Positions 23,066-36,715 of a stretch of 64,000 nt of DNA are shown in pieces; position 1 is the stretch's first letter, and each line of letters opens with the position of its first letter. Source of the DNA: Circinella minor (lineage: Eukaryota; Mucoromycota; Mucoromycetes; Mucorales; Lichtheimiaceae); assembly GCA_016758965.1 (NCBI GenBank), contig JAEPRB010000076.1, forward strand, positions 96,887 to 160,886, given 5' to 3'. The position numbers and the translations under genes were made by a program. The notes below the pieces were generated by a model. The model searched no databases. It saw only the letters and a program-made list of their open reading frames with translations, and was not told where the DNA came from.

Positions 23066-24583
23066 TTAATAAAACACATTTACAAAAAGAAAAAAAAAAG
23101 TGAAAAAGCTTCAAATATTTATGCATAAATAAATCACTGTGTAAGAATAAAACATGGAATTTTTTCTATAACTACGCATTCATTGTTTGTCCACTTTTAC
23201 TATGGCAACAAAAATACACACTTCATTGCCGCAAAAAAAAAAAAAATATGGGCATTACGTAACAACAAATAAAAAAAAAGGTCTGAATTGTTGGAACTTG
23301 TTATTATTTTATCACTACTACGTATTATAATAGTAATAATTTTTTTTATCATTTTCATATGTTCTGTGAGGAGAAAAGAAGACCTTGCGACTTTTTTTTT
23401 TTTTTTTTTTTATAAAAAAAGAGGGCATGTAAAAGAAAAAAAGATCAATGCTAGGTAACAAAAGTTTGCATAAGCGGAAGTGGGCTACTGCTGACTGGCG
23501 CTTAACTCCAGAGATCCTTGCCATTGTGGTAATATCGGTTGGCAACAGTTTGCGAAAGAGGAAGTGGACTAATCCCAGCCATGGCCTAACCGGTTTTGCT
23601 GAATATTCTTATCTTCCTGGACCATTGCCGTTAAAGAAAAAAAAATTATCAGCAGTAAAAAATAACCCCTTTTATAACTTTTTCTTTCGTGATCGTTTTG
23701 ATTTAAATTTTTTTTTCATTGGCTTACATCAATTAAAGCACAGCGTAGATGAAATTGTTACTAAGTAAAGTATAAGCTTGTGTTAATAAAATTTGAAGAG
23801 AATAATGATTATGAAGTAGTAAACAATTAGAAGTACATTTGTCATGATGATCCAAACATTCTGTTTACTCCTACTATCACTGCAAACTTCGAGAAAGCAC
23901 AGACCCACTTAACCCCTCACCAGGGAATCTTTCTTCCATTATTAACTGATCTGAAAGTTCGTTTTTTTTTTTTTTTTTTTTTTTTTTTTGTAAATTAAAT
24001 AGCTGCCGTTTACAGTATTATAAGATTAGTCGTAGAAACAACATATTGGCAACTGCGTTTTTCAAAAATGTACGTTACAGAACAATTAGCTCGTATGTAA
24101 ATATTGAATACACGATAATGATATCAATGATACTTATTTTAATAGAAGTTATAATAAGAATAATAACATTACCCTGATAGTTCTGTTTAGCAACAACACA
24201 ACTCCCCCCTTTCATAAAATTACATTCTATTATCTAGCCATATACAATCTTCTAATGAGAATTACAACATATCAGTGGTATTTATTATTCTACATTATAA
24301 GGAATATCCCATTACAATTTTTTTTAACTCTATTTGCGACTCTTTAGAAATAATGGTGTCAAATAATTTAATCATATACCATTCGTAATGAAAGCACAAA
24401 TCTCATGATAATCTTTAATAATCCATTTATTGTTAGTTAGTTAGTTAGAAAGAGAGTTGGATGAAAAAAAGTACAGGAAGAAGGGTGGAGAAAAGTAGAA
24501 TAGAGTTTGGAAGCAAAGCGTTATTTTTCTTTCAACTAGTTGATAATGTAGTTTCTGTAGTTGATTGTGATTGCAGATATAAT
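22989..24583. other. intergenic region downstream of WC-1
   Basis: The region holds a (GA)n run at about 23034-23061, poly-T runs near 23390-23412 and 23960-23989, and the direct-repeat patch at 23454-23572 described separately. The plus-strand ORF at 23448-23768 is compositionally mixed: its first half overlaps the repeat patch and its second half is AT-driven. I do not call it a gene. Confidence 0.45.
23454..23572. repeat. imperfect direct repeat pair in GC-richer patch
   Basis: Two similar segments of about 32-35 bases, at 23454-23488 and 23541-23572, share GTTTGC, a purine-rich stretch and GGAAGTGG. They lie about 87 bases apart start to start. On the minus strand both translate to related text (HFLFRKLLP and HFRLCKLLLP) in one open frame. 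This suggests duplicated coding sequence from an unknown protein or transposon relic. Confidence 0.5.
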
Positions 24584-27127
24584 TCAATTATCTGAAGATT
24601 TGTTTACTTGTAACGTTTTGGCATATTTTATACCACAAGCATTACACAATTCTTTGGGTCCATTAGGTCCCTTTCGCCATTCTGGTGAATCAGTACAATG
24701 ACATTGAGCACATATAATCTTGGGTTTATTCTTGTTATTAGAAGATATATTACTTTTCTTCTTTTTGCGTTTAATAAAAAAAAAAACCGTCATCAATATC
24801 TTGGTGAATACAGTATAGATACTTTTTTTTTTCTTTTTTGCAGTTCCTATGATGTATATTGTATTTTACCTTCTTTTCATTGGAAAGTTTTTCAATCTGG
24901 CTGCGTAACTTGACATTTGCTTGTTGTAACTGATGTAATTCATATTGCCAACTGGTGCCACGAACAGTTTCAAGTTCAGGAAATAAATTTTCATTCATAT
25001 TCCTAAAAGGTTCGACATGGATAGCGCTATCACTGTTGGTACCTTTTGATTCGTCAATTTCTTGTAATCGAGTTTGTGCCAAGATAAATGTAGGTCTACC
25101 AACACCATGAGGTGCATCACCAGGATAAAATGTAGATACCACAGGAATATAGTGTCCCTTTTGATTACGCATTGTATGTTTTATATTGATAATATTACCC
25201 TTGGAAGTTGAAGTTAATGCGTGAGTGATGGCGGGGACATTATTATCACCCACATAACGATAAATGCTAGAACCTTGAAGAGCATCTTGTGCATGACCAA
25301 TCACATCCAAGGAAGGAGGAGTAACACGCATATAAAGACCTTCAAGTGATAATTTGGCCCAGAATTCAGTAGCCAATGGATCAATCGAACGATAAACTGT
25401 TTCATTTTCATTACTATTGCTATCCATTTTTTTATATGAAACAACAGATTGATTGGCATGAATAACTTCCTTGAGAGGTAATCTATAAACTGGGCGTTCA
25501 CGACCCGATAAAATCAAGCATTTTCTTCCTTTGCTTTGATCAACATGTAATTTGCCTTGACATTCAATCCACATATAACCAGAATACTTGCGACGAATAC
25601 GGAATAAGAAACTGATAATACCATCTGGATCATTAGCAGAATTCTTAATATCGCGCATCACTGGAACAATATCGGATGGATGACAAATGGAACTAAGAGA
25701 ATGTCCGACAAGTTCTTCTGGATCATATTCCAAAATAGTTGAAGAAGATCGTGAGCAATATAAAAAGAAGCCTTTCAGTGATAAGACATGAATAAAGTCA
25801 ATTGATTGATCAATCAAAAGTTTATTCCATTCTTGTTGTAGTTGCTGTTCATTATGGCCATCACAATTGACCAAGCGTAGAATTTCAGATCGGACAAGAC
25901 TCGATAATGACGTTGTTGAGGGTAAAGCACCCGAAGGAATTTCACGAAAGTATTCGTCAACAGGATCAACAGCAGTACCTAGTTATTGTTCACTTATTAG
26001 TACATATGCATTTTTATACATACCATTATTTTTTTTAATACTTTACCACTTCCTGGGATATAAGGAGGAATGTTTATTTGCTGATAATTTATACAATATG
26101 TACCATCTATATAACAACAACCAATTTTAAGTTAATTAACTTGACAAATTTTTAAAACTGTCATCTAAATATAGCATATGTGGGAAAAAAAAACCAACAA
26201 CAATAAGGTTGATATTTACTTTTCATCTTTTCCAGAATTGCGTTTGGTTGTTCCACAAGATCCACTTGTAATCCCACCAAAAATGTCGTTTGATGTGTTT
26301 CATCGGGAACTGGAATCACAGTAACCAAATTGACAAATGCCTAGAGCAAAAAAAAAAAAAGTGTTATAGATTAAATAATAATAAGAATATACGTAATTGA
26401 TATTTTATTTATTAATAGAATGAATCGTCTATTATTATTATTATAATTATTACCTGCCCTCCCTTACGATAATTGATAATACTAGCTTGATGTTCTTTAC
26501 CTTGTTCCAAATAAGACTTCAAATGATAAACAGCTGTATTATCAGTATGTTGTCGACGTGCACCCATTGTTACTTGACCATCAGGTGCTTGTAAAAATCG
26601 ACAATTACGACCAATAATTTCACTACCTTTATAACCTGTCAAAGTTTCAAAATTTGGAGAACAATAAACAATGGGACAATCATATTGTCTCATATCAGTG
26701 ACTAAAAAAGAACATGACATATCAATAGGTCCAATATTAATTTCTGGATTGGGTCTAATCATACGTCATAGTAAATTAAAATCAGTAGATGTTCTATTGT
26801 TTACTTTTATGTATACCTTATTTTATAAAAATAATGAAGGAGTTACCTGTTTAATATACGAGCCAAAAGACTAATCATGTCAAAACCGGAATTTGAATAA
26901 AGACCAACAAATGAGACTGCTTCACTACTTGTTGGAAGTGAAGGACCCTGTGGAGCAGTAGAAGTATTTATTGATACCAAGGGATTTTGTTGTTGTTGTT
27001 GTTCAGGATGACGAAAAACATTTAAAGGATCATTATTATTATTATTATCATCTGAAAGTGTAGCTGTAGTCAAACCTCCAGTTTGTTGAAGTAACTCTTC
27101 AATATTGGGTTGTTGTCGGAATTCCAT
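24584..27127 (-). CDS. wc-1: white-collar-1-type blue-light photoreceptor and GATA transcription factor
   Basis: Six exons (26847-27127, 26454-26754, 26220-26340, 26047-26106, 24870-25978, 24584-about 24760) give about 682 residues. The N-terminus has Asn and Gln runs. A LOV domain follows with the flavin-adduct motif GRNCRFLQ (Cys145), so it should be photoactive. Two further PAS-like regions lie in exon 5. The C-terminus has a basic stretch and one GATA zinc finger of the C-x2-C-x18-C-x2-C type (CAQC...CNAC), as in WC-1 proteins. It should pair with a WC-2 partner in the nucleus and control light-induced genes. Mucorales usually carry several wc-1 paralogues; I cannot tell which this is. 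The last acceptor is weakly defined. Confidence 0.95.
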
Positions 27128-28574
27128 AATCGGTAGAGGAAAAAAGGCGACCAAAAAAAAAAAAAGAAGAAAAAAGAAAAAGAAAAGAAAAAGGATAAAA
27201 TAAAGGGATTTATTATTGCATAAAAATAAAGGAGCTAAAAAACCCAAAATAAAAAAAATCCAACACGTTGGTTATACATCCTGTTTTTGGTTAAAGAAAG
27301 CTCCGCTTTGACATAGCTATTAACAAAAGTGAGATGAATTATGTTTTTATTATTATTCAAAGTTACACCTAAAAAAGTTTCTACAGAGTTCTATTATATA
27401 GGTAAAATAAAAGTATATTTCGCTTCTTTCATCTCTTAACCTTCATTCCTTTTGTTTTTTTAAAAGTAAAACAAATTTGTATCAACAGTCATGATGTATA
27501 TATATATATATAAGAAAAAGATGATATGACTATGACCATTCTTAACATACGTACATATTTATATAGTTTCAAGAAAAATAGATAAAACATATTAAACATC
27601 CATGTTTAAACACGTGTGTGAGAATAAACTATTTCTGTTCTACGTACGTATAAGAAAAAAAAGAGAGCAAACCTTATTTTGAGTGAGATATTTAGACATT
27701 AGCCCATTTGCATATATTACTAGTATTTATTCAAGATTAGGAATTAAAGTTGGATTCGACTTGGCGCTTTTTGTACAACAGAAAACTTTTATTTTCTCTC
27801 CTTTTCGTTGTTGTAAAGATATACAGTCAATGATTTATATATATTGATAAAAAAAAGAAAAGAAAAAGAAATACTTTGATTGATCAACAGTGTATGTATC
27901 AAATAACACAGCTTACTACTAATCTAGTAAAATGTTGGTTGTTAAGCATTGATACGTAATAATATTTATTAAGAAGAAAAGTAAGGTTATGTATGTATTT
28001 TGGTTATATACAGTCAATTTACGTATACGAAATACGTAGAAATAATATGATAATGTATGTCATATATCATCTAAAAAAAAAGAGAGTTGTTTATATGATT
28101 TGAATTTGCTACGTATATACAATAATATGATAATCTATCATAATATGTATGGGATCTGAGCCAAAATATTTTGATTACCACTTACGTATATATATATATA
28201 TCAATATTAACTTATGTAATACATTTAGTATTATCCCAAAGGTCACATTACGAAAATCAAAGAATGAAAATCGTGTCACGATCTTTACGTATGCATGAAT
28301 TTCTTTTTTGCTCTTCAGAAAAGTATTTTGATTGACTTTGTTACTGTTATCTACTTAAACTTATAAGGGCTTTCTTTTTTATACATCCGATTTAATTTTA
28401 ATTGGTGGTGCAAAAAAAAATTATTTATTTTTTTATTTTAGAACAACTTTATTGGAAAAGAAAAAGAAAAAAGAGAGACCAAAATGACAAAAAAAAAAAA
28501 AAAAAGAAAAAAACAGAAGAAAAGAATATATATAAAACAGATAAAAAAAACAAAGATGCTTCCTTTTTTTTTTT
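27128..28574. other. intergenic region between MAPK and WC-1
   Basis: The part adjacent to 27127 is the wc-1 promoter and is rich in A/G tracts. The rest is AT-rich with short (AT)n runs, many TACGTA strings (for example around 27640, 28020 and 28110) and poly-A near 28490. No supported ORF. Confidence 0.5.
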
Positions 28575-30288
<1,714 letters not shown>

Positions 30289-31366
30289 TTGTTAATAAAT
30301 GTACAAAAGAAAACAAAAAAAAAACAAAAAAAAAAGAACGAGATGATAAAAAGAGAAAGGAGAAAGAAAAGAAAGAAGAGAGGGAAGAAAGGGGGGGGGA
30401 GGAGGAGGGACCAAGTAACTTTTTTTTTTTTAGAGGTAAGTAGTAATTAATTGATGGGATTTATAGGATAAAAATCAAATGGATTAAATTTAAGAGTCAG
30501 ATTAGAAAAAAAAAGCGTGCTACCGTTTCGGGATCATAGCAACTAACTTTTTTTTTTTTTTTGAAAAAATGTGGCATACTTTAACTTATTCTGATTATTG
30601 GTAAAATAAATAATCAATTCATTTATCATTCTTTTTTTAAATAATTTGGTTAAAAAAAAATACCAAATTGATGCAAAAGAAAAAAAAAAACAAGGGTCAC
30701 ACAGATGTTTTTTTTTTTCTTTAAGAAAAAAACATTTCATTATATTATTGATATAGCGATATAAATTAAGCTGCATGCATCTTCTTGTAAACAATCATTT
30801 GTTTTTTTTTCAATACATATACATATACATGGATATATATATATATATATGTATATTTTCAATAAGTGTGTGCAACTTTTTTTTTGTACCTATTTTGTCG
30901 TAACTTTCTTAAAGACCTACACTTGGTTTTATTTTATTGTTGCTTAGTTACCATGCACATAATCTTTATCAAAAAAAAAAATACTATGTTACTGTTTCAG
31001 GAGACCTAAATGATGAACTGAAAGATCAATTGTACATTATAAGCTGTCGCACAACATTGTTTGACTATTAATAAACTTCCCCTTGACCCATTCATTCTAT
31101 ATGGTTTATATATATATATATATTATATTAGAATAATAATAATGATTGTATTAAAACTGGGAAATGCTTTTGTTTGACACATTTATATATTAACTACTTG
31201 TACAATGATATCATTTATATTTATATATGTATATATAATAGAAATCATTATTATACTATTTACATGCATATACTTTGTGTGTATGTGAGTGTCTGTGTGT
31301 TTTTGGATGTAGGGGGAGTTATGTGTGCGTGTGTAAATAAACGAGAGAGGGTGTGAGAGAGAGAGG

Positions 31367-31406
<40 letters not shown>

Positions 31407-31459
31407 CTATTATACTTAATATGTAATGAATAAGAAGAAATAAAAGAAAAAAGTATGAT
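30289..31459. other. intergenic region between ING gene and MAPK
   Basis: The 150 bases next to 30288 are A/G-rich and are the probable MAPK promoter. The rest is AT-rich with (AT)n runs and, near 31344-31405, a GA microsatellite. No supported ORF. Confidence 0.55.
31344..31405. repeat. compound (GA)n microsatellite
   Basis: A GA-rich tract interrupted twice by GGTGT lies about 55 bases beyond the stop codon of the ING gene, in its probable 3' UTR. Confidence 0.9.
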
Positions 31460-32893
31460 TTATGAAGGAGTAGAATCTTTTTTTCGTTTCATTTTTTTAT
31501 GATGTGATGATGCTTGTCCTGAAGAAGTAGTAACAGCAGAAGTAGTGGTATTACTTTTACGTGATTTATTTTCTGCTAAACATTCATCACAATACCATGA
31601 TCCTTTAGGAGGAGCTGTCAAACCAACACATTCCATATGAAACCATTCATAAGGACAATGTTCACCATCACATCCTACCATTTCACCAAAAGAAACTTGT
31701 CGACAATAACAATAAAGTGGTTCTCCTTCATTATTATTATTTATAATCGTTTCATCTCTTTCTTTTCGTTTCCTCCGTTGTTGAAGTTGTTGTCTTTGTC
31801 TTTGTTGTTCTTGTTTAATACTTTCTTCATCTTCTATGTCTTCAATATCTTCTTGCTCTTGATACACGGGTCGTTTATCTAAATATGGTAAAAAAAAACA
31901 AATTATTTATTCAGCATGATAATGAATATAAAACTACTTCCCCCCCCCCACTCCACCCCTCTTCATTGTGTCCTCTCCAAAAGAATTTAAAAAATATTAC
32001 CAAGAGTTGTTAATGTTGGATAAGGTGAGGATGTTGATGATGTTGGTGGTCGAGGACCATCCACTGTATCCAAATCAGTACTTAATCTATTCAAGTGTCG
32101 ATCCACCTATAATCAAACCAGTGAAAAATAATAAAAAACAGAACTAAATTGAGACATAACGTATAAAAAAAAACAATTGATTACAAAGCGAAAAAAAAAA
32201 CCCCCCTCTTTTTTACCAACTGTAAAGCACCTTCAACTAACTCAATACGTTCTGTAGCGAGTTCTTCGAGTTTATCATAATCTCGTTGAATTCTTTTAAT
32301 CAAAACTGGTTCATGACTTTGGATCTTTTGCTTTTTTTCAAATTCTGCTTGAAACCATTGTTTATGAAACTTGGCTAAATCATGTTGATGACTATGAACT
32401 TTTCTTTCTAGTTCTATTATAAATCCGTTTTTTTTTCTTTTAGTTTTTTTTTTTCTTTTTTTTAAAAAAAGAAACATAAAGGTAATAAATACTTACTTTG
32501 TGCTGTTTCATTACGATTGAGTACTTCTGCCCAATGATATTTTATTTCACTTGGTAGATTCTCTAAACCTATTATTTAATATATAAATTATATAAGTACA
32601 TATGCTATGTATATATGTTATGTATATATCCATAGGTATATATATATATATATATATTTATTCCCGAAGGCTATGTATATATATATTTATATATAGGTAT
32701 GGGATTTGTTGCATTATTCTTATTTATTATCCCAATAATATACCTTTTTTTTTTTTTTAAAAAAAAAAAGATAGATTCTCTTACTCTTCCTATCTCCCTC
32801 TCTCTATTTAATTTTTTTTTTATTTAATATAATCTTACTTTGTACATATTCTTGAAGATATCGTCCACTATCATCTTGGATGTCGTTTTCCAT
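31460..32893 (-). CDS. ING-family PHD finger chromatin protein (Yng2/ING-like)
   Basis: Five exons (32839-32893, 32497-32568, 32217-32413, 32001-32106, 31460-31878) join in frame to 282 residues. The N-terminus is the helical ING domain ([16 protein letters not shown]), followed by a coiled helical segment ([20 protein letters not shown]), a basic Gln/Arg-rich linker and a PHD finger. The finger starts [16 protein letters not shown] and ends [10 protein letters not shown], with the expected Cys4-His-Cys3 ligands and the aromatic and acidic residues that read H3K4me3. Such proteins are subunits of histone acetyltransferase or deacetylase complexes such as NuA4. A basic tail follows the finger. 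Assignment to Yng1, Yng2 or Pho23 is not possible from the sequence alone. Confidence 0.93.
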
Positions 32894-33092
32894 GATATGA
32901 GAAAAAAAAGTTATGTTATAAAATTATTGTCGGTAGGTTAAAAAAAAAAAAAATGAAAGAAAAAGAAAAACGCAACAAAAAAAAAAAAATGGGTCCAAAT
33001 TTTTATTTTTTTTTATATGTATATATATATATATTAAATACAATAATAGGTAAAGAAATTTTTATATGTAAAAAAAAAAAAAAAAAAAAAAT

Positions 33093-36000
33093 TCATTGAT
33101 TCACCATGGTACCACTTAATAAACCTTGACGACTTGTTACAACAATTTCATTTCCTCCTACTACATTAACATCAATTCCTCGTACTTGTCTTTGAGGTCC
33201 AACTAATTTTGGTACAGCTGCTACATTATTAACAGTACCAATCATTTTGCCTGTTTCAATATCCATCACTGTAATCCTTCCTTCTTCTGTTAATAAAAAT
33301 AATGATGTTCGTAATACATTATAAGCTGTATATTTTACTGGCATAACAGTATTATCATCATGATCATTATCTTCACTATTGTTTTTTTCGAATCGATGAA
33401 TTAATATTAAAGATTTTTTATCTTTGGGTGGTGAATAAGGTAATTCAACCATCGATGTTGTTGTGGATGATAATGTGGGTGATGGTTCTCTTATTATATG
33501 AGGTTGTGGTATATCAATAGGATCAAACATGAATGATGATTCTTGTTGTTGTTCATTTATCATTTGTCTTGCTAATTGTTTAAGTTTAGGTGTACCTCGT
33601 TTCCACCAAAAGAATAAATGAGATTGATCTGATTCTTCTTCTCCTGTTTCTTCTTTTGATGGATCTTTAATAATATTACCATTGACATCATCTATATCAG
33701 ATAATGGGTTCCAATTGGCACGTAAAAGATAAGCGATATCCCATACTTTAATTTCCAACCGATCATCACGGTTATCTCCCACTGCAATTAATCGGAACCC
33801 ACGTTGTGCATAATCTTCTTTACTGTAAAATCGTTGTTTATTTCCCCAGTAGGGTGGTAATACCATGATCGCTTCTAATCCCCATGGTTGCACAACAGAT
33901 CGATCATCGTCATCGTCTTCCTCATCGTCAATTTCATGTTGAAAATCCATTTGATCAATTCTTTGTAATTCAAATGCAAGCTGTTCTTGTAGTTGTTGTT
34001 GTTGTTGTTGTTCCTCCTCCTCTTGTTGCTGTTGCTGAAGTGGTTGTGTATCTGGAGGTGGTTGTGGTTGCCTTGTTACTGCTACCATTTGAGCTGCCAT
34101 ATGACGTCGTAATTCACGTTCTCTTTGTTGTCTTCTTTCTAATCTTAGCTGTTGTCGCTGTCTTTGTTGTTGTTCTTGTTCCATTCGTTCATCCTCTGTT
34201 TTCCAAGGTAATACACCCACCTTTAATCCAAATCGCCAATCATATACAGTTAATTCATCGGTCTCATAACTACCCGTACATATCAAATGATTTAAATGAG
34301 GCGGATGTCGAAAATGAATCATGCAGCTAATTTTTCGGCCCATCGGTATTCTAGCAATCACTGCCGCAGGAGGTCCATACGAACGTGGCATGATACCTGC
34401 TGTATCTCGAATAAATCCTAATCTATGATTCAGTCGTCTATTCGTATTATTATTATTATAAATACTATTACTATCCATATTATTATTATTAAGATGTCTT
34501 GTTATCGAAAGGAACAATGGAACAAAACGTCGATGATTGGTATCCCATAAAACAGCTTCTTTAGCTGGATCTAACATGGTTCGATCGCCACGAATATCAA
34601 ATCGTATTAATCGTCCATAACCAGAAACGCGAGGTAAATCAGGTCCAACAGCCAACATAAAAGCAGTATAAGTGGTATCAAAATTGGCATATTCTGGAGC
34701 AACAATTTTCATCCATTCTTTAACACTTTCACCTTGATATTCTTCTTCTTCTAATAAATCATCGCCATCATTCGATCTACACCAAGAAGCTTCGGAGAAG
34801 AAAAATACATCCCGACCTAATAGCTGACCATCCATTGTTAAATGGGCTACGCATTGTGTTGCCCCATTATCAAATAATCGATAGACAAGAACTGTTTGCC
34901 ATAAATCTACTCTATCTTCACTTTCCAAATCATCTGGATTATGTATAGCAAAAGGTTGACCTACAGCCAATGAAAATAATCGAATTTTTTGTGTGGCTCT
35001 TCTTTTTTTTTCTCCACTTTCTTGTTCTTCTTCTTGTTGTTGATTAGGAGTAAACATACGAATCGTTTGAATACCTGTAATTTGGCAAGAGGCATTCGCA
35101 GGTGCAAAATTTAAATCAAATTCACGAATTAAACGCCAAGATGGATATTCCCAAAATAAAATTTTGTGTTCAGATCGTTGATGATGGCGAGAATAGGATG
35201 AACTTTCATTGCTTCTGGATGGTTCTTTACGATGCTTGCCTGTAGCAACGACACCTGTTTTTGTTACACGATCAATATCAACCACTAATGGATCTTGTAT
35301 CCGAAAAGGTGGAGGAAATAAATGCTGTGCGGGTCGTTCATAGACAGGTTCTTCATGTATATTGGAAAGTAGAGGATGAGGGGGTGGGTTCCGTGGATTA
35401 TTATGATTGTTATTATTTAGTAAAAATTGATTTTCTACTTGTTGTTGTAACGTTTGTAGGAATGCATGATTATTATCATTATTGTTGTTATAATTTTGTT
35501 CATAATGATGATCATGAAAAGTATTAGTATTTGAAGAATGAGAGGAAGAAGAAGAAGAAGAAGAAGAAGAAGAAGAAGAAGAACTGGGTACAGGTGTCGT
35601 TGCTGTTTGTGGTGTATCAATAGGTGTAGTGGTATGATTTGACGAGGGTGGTGGTGCAGGAGGTGTTGGTTGTTGATTATATGGCATGTCAATATGGATA
35701 TCCATGGGTGATGATGATGACGCGAATGATAATAGCGGTGAAGAAGAAGAAGAGGAAGAAGAAGAAGTTTGCTGATGCTGAGGGTGGTGACGGTGTATAA
35801 TCGGCATAGAAGATGAAGAATGAGGTAATGGTGATCTTTTATCGCCACCATGATCCTCATTGGTTGTTGGTGTTGTTGCACATGTAGTTTTGTGTGGTGA
35901 GGAAAGAGATGGACGAAGTCGACTATTATTATTACTACTTTCGTTGTTGTCTCTTTGTTGTTCCGCTAACTTACGCTTTTGTGGCACCTTACGTTGTTGT

Positions 36001-36461
36001 CTTGCAGTTGCTTTATCGATACTTGTTTCGTCGGGTACAAATTCAAGTTGAAATGATTGAGCTCGACGATTCTGTTTAGCAATATGTATAACAAAGTCTT
36101 TCCAGTCAATTAACTGTTGTGAACGAGATATACATTCCACTTGTGAACTCCATATAGGATAGTTATTTCGAAAGACTTGGTACCATAAATAAGGTTCTTG
36201 AGTAATTCTAATACATGTATAGTTATTGGTTTGTTGTAAGTTGATATTTGACAATAAAAATGTGAACTCTTCACAATATAAGAAAGAACATACTCCTAAT
36301 TACATTTTTTTTTAAAAAAAAGAAGAAGAAGAAAATAAAAAGTATATAGAGACGGACCTGTAGAAGTGTTTACAAACGGCTTCTAAACGTAAAAGTTGTT
36401 CTGCATCTTCTGTAAATGAAGAGAATATACGAAGTATCAATTCGTCTGGTAATGACTCCAT
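33093..36461 (-). CDS. large F-box protein with low-complexity middle
   Basis: Exon 1 (36358-36461) encodes a clear F-box start, MESLPDELILRIFSSF, and RLEAVCKHFYR. It joins in frame to exon 2 (33093-36207), which continues ITQEPYLWYQVFRNNYP and runs to 1,072 residues in all. The intron uses a GTCCGT donor and TATTAG acceptor. After about residue 90 come Ser, Pro, His and Asn runs, then globular parts (HKILFWEYPSWRLIREFDL, LICTGSYETDELTVYDWR, RITVMDIETGKMIGTV). These read like beta-propeller blades separated by long inserts with Gln and Asp runs. The F-box predicts SCF ubiquitin-ligase binding through Skp1. The substrate is unknown. The gene is divergent from the kanadaptin-like gene across 254 bases. 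Confidence 0.82.
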
Positions 36462-36715
36462 GAAGGGTTTTTTTTTTAAAAAAAAAAAAAAAAATAGCGT
36501 TGGAAGGGACGGGGGCGAAAAGAATAAGTTGGCAGAGTATATATATATAAAAAACAGGTGAGTTGTTGTTGGGGGGAGAAAGAAGAAAGAATTATTAGAA
36601 AATAGTCTGTTTCATTTAAAAGTAAGATTTTTTTTTTTTTTTTTTTTTGGGATACACTTTTTTGGTCCCCCCAATTTTTTTTTTTTTTCCTTTCCCATTA
36701 TTATTATTTATAAAT
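36462..36715. promoter_or_regulatory. short divergent promoter region
   Basis: Only 254 bases separate the start codons of the F-box gene (minus) and the kanadaptin-like gene (plus). The region holds a T10A18 palindromic tract next to the F-box ATG, a TATATATATAAAAAA box-like string at about 36540-36555 and long T tracts before the kanadaptin ATG. It must contain both core promoters. Confidence 0.6.

Noticed and set aside
34000..36080. Several long antisense ORFs opposite the F-box gene
   Set aside because: They are shadows of triplet repeats (Gln, Ser, Asp codons) in the real gene, giving Val, Leu and Tyr runs.
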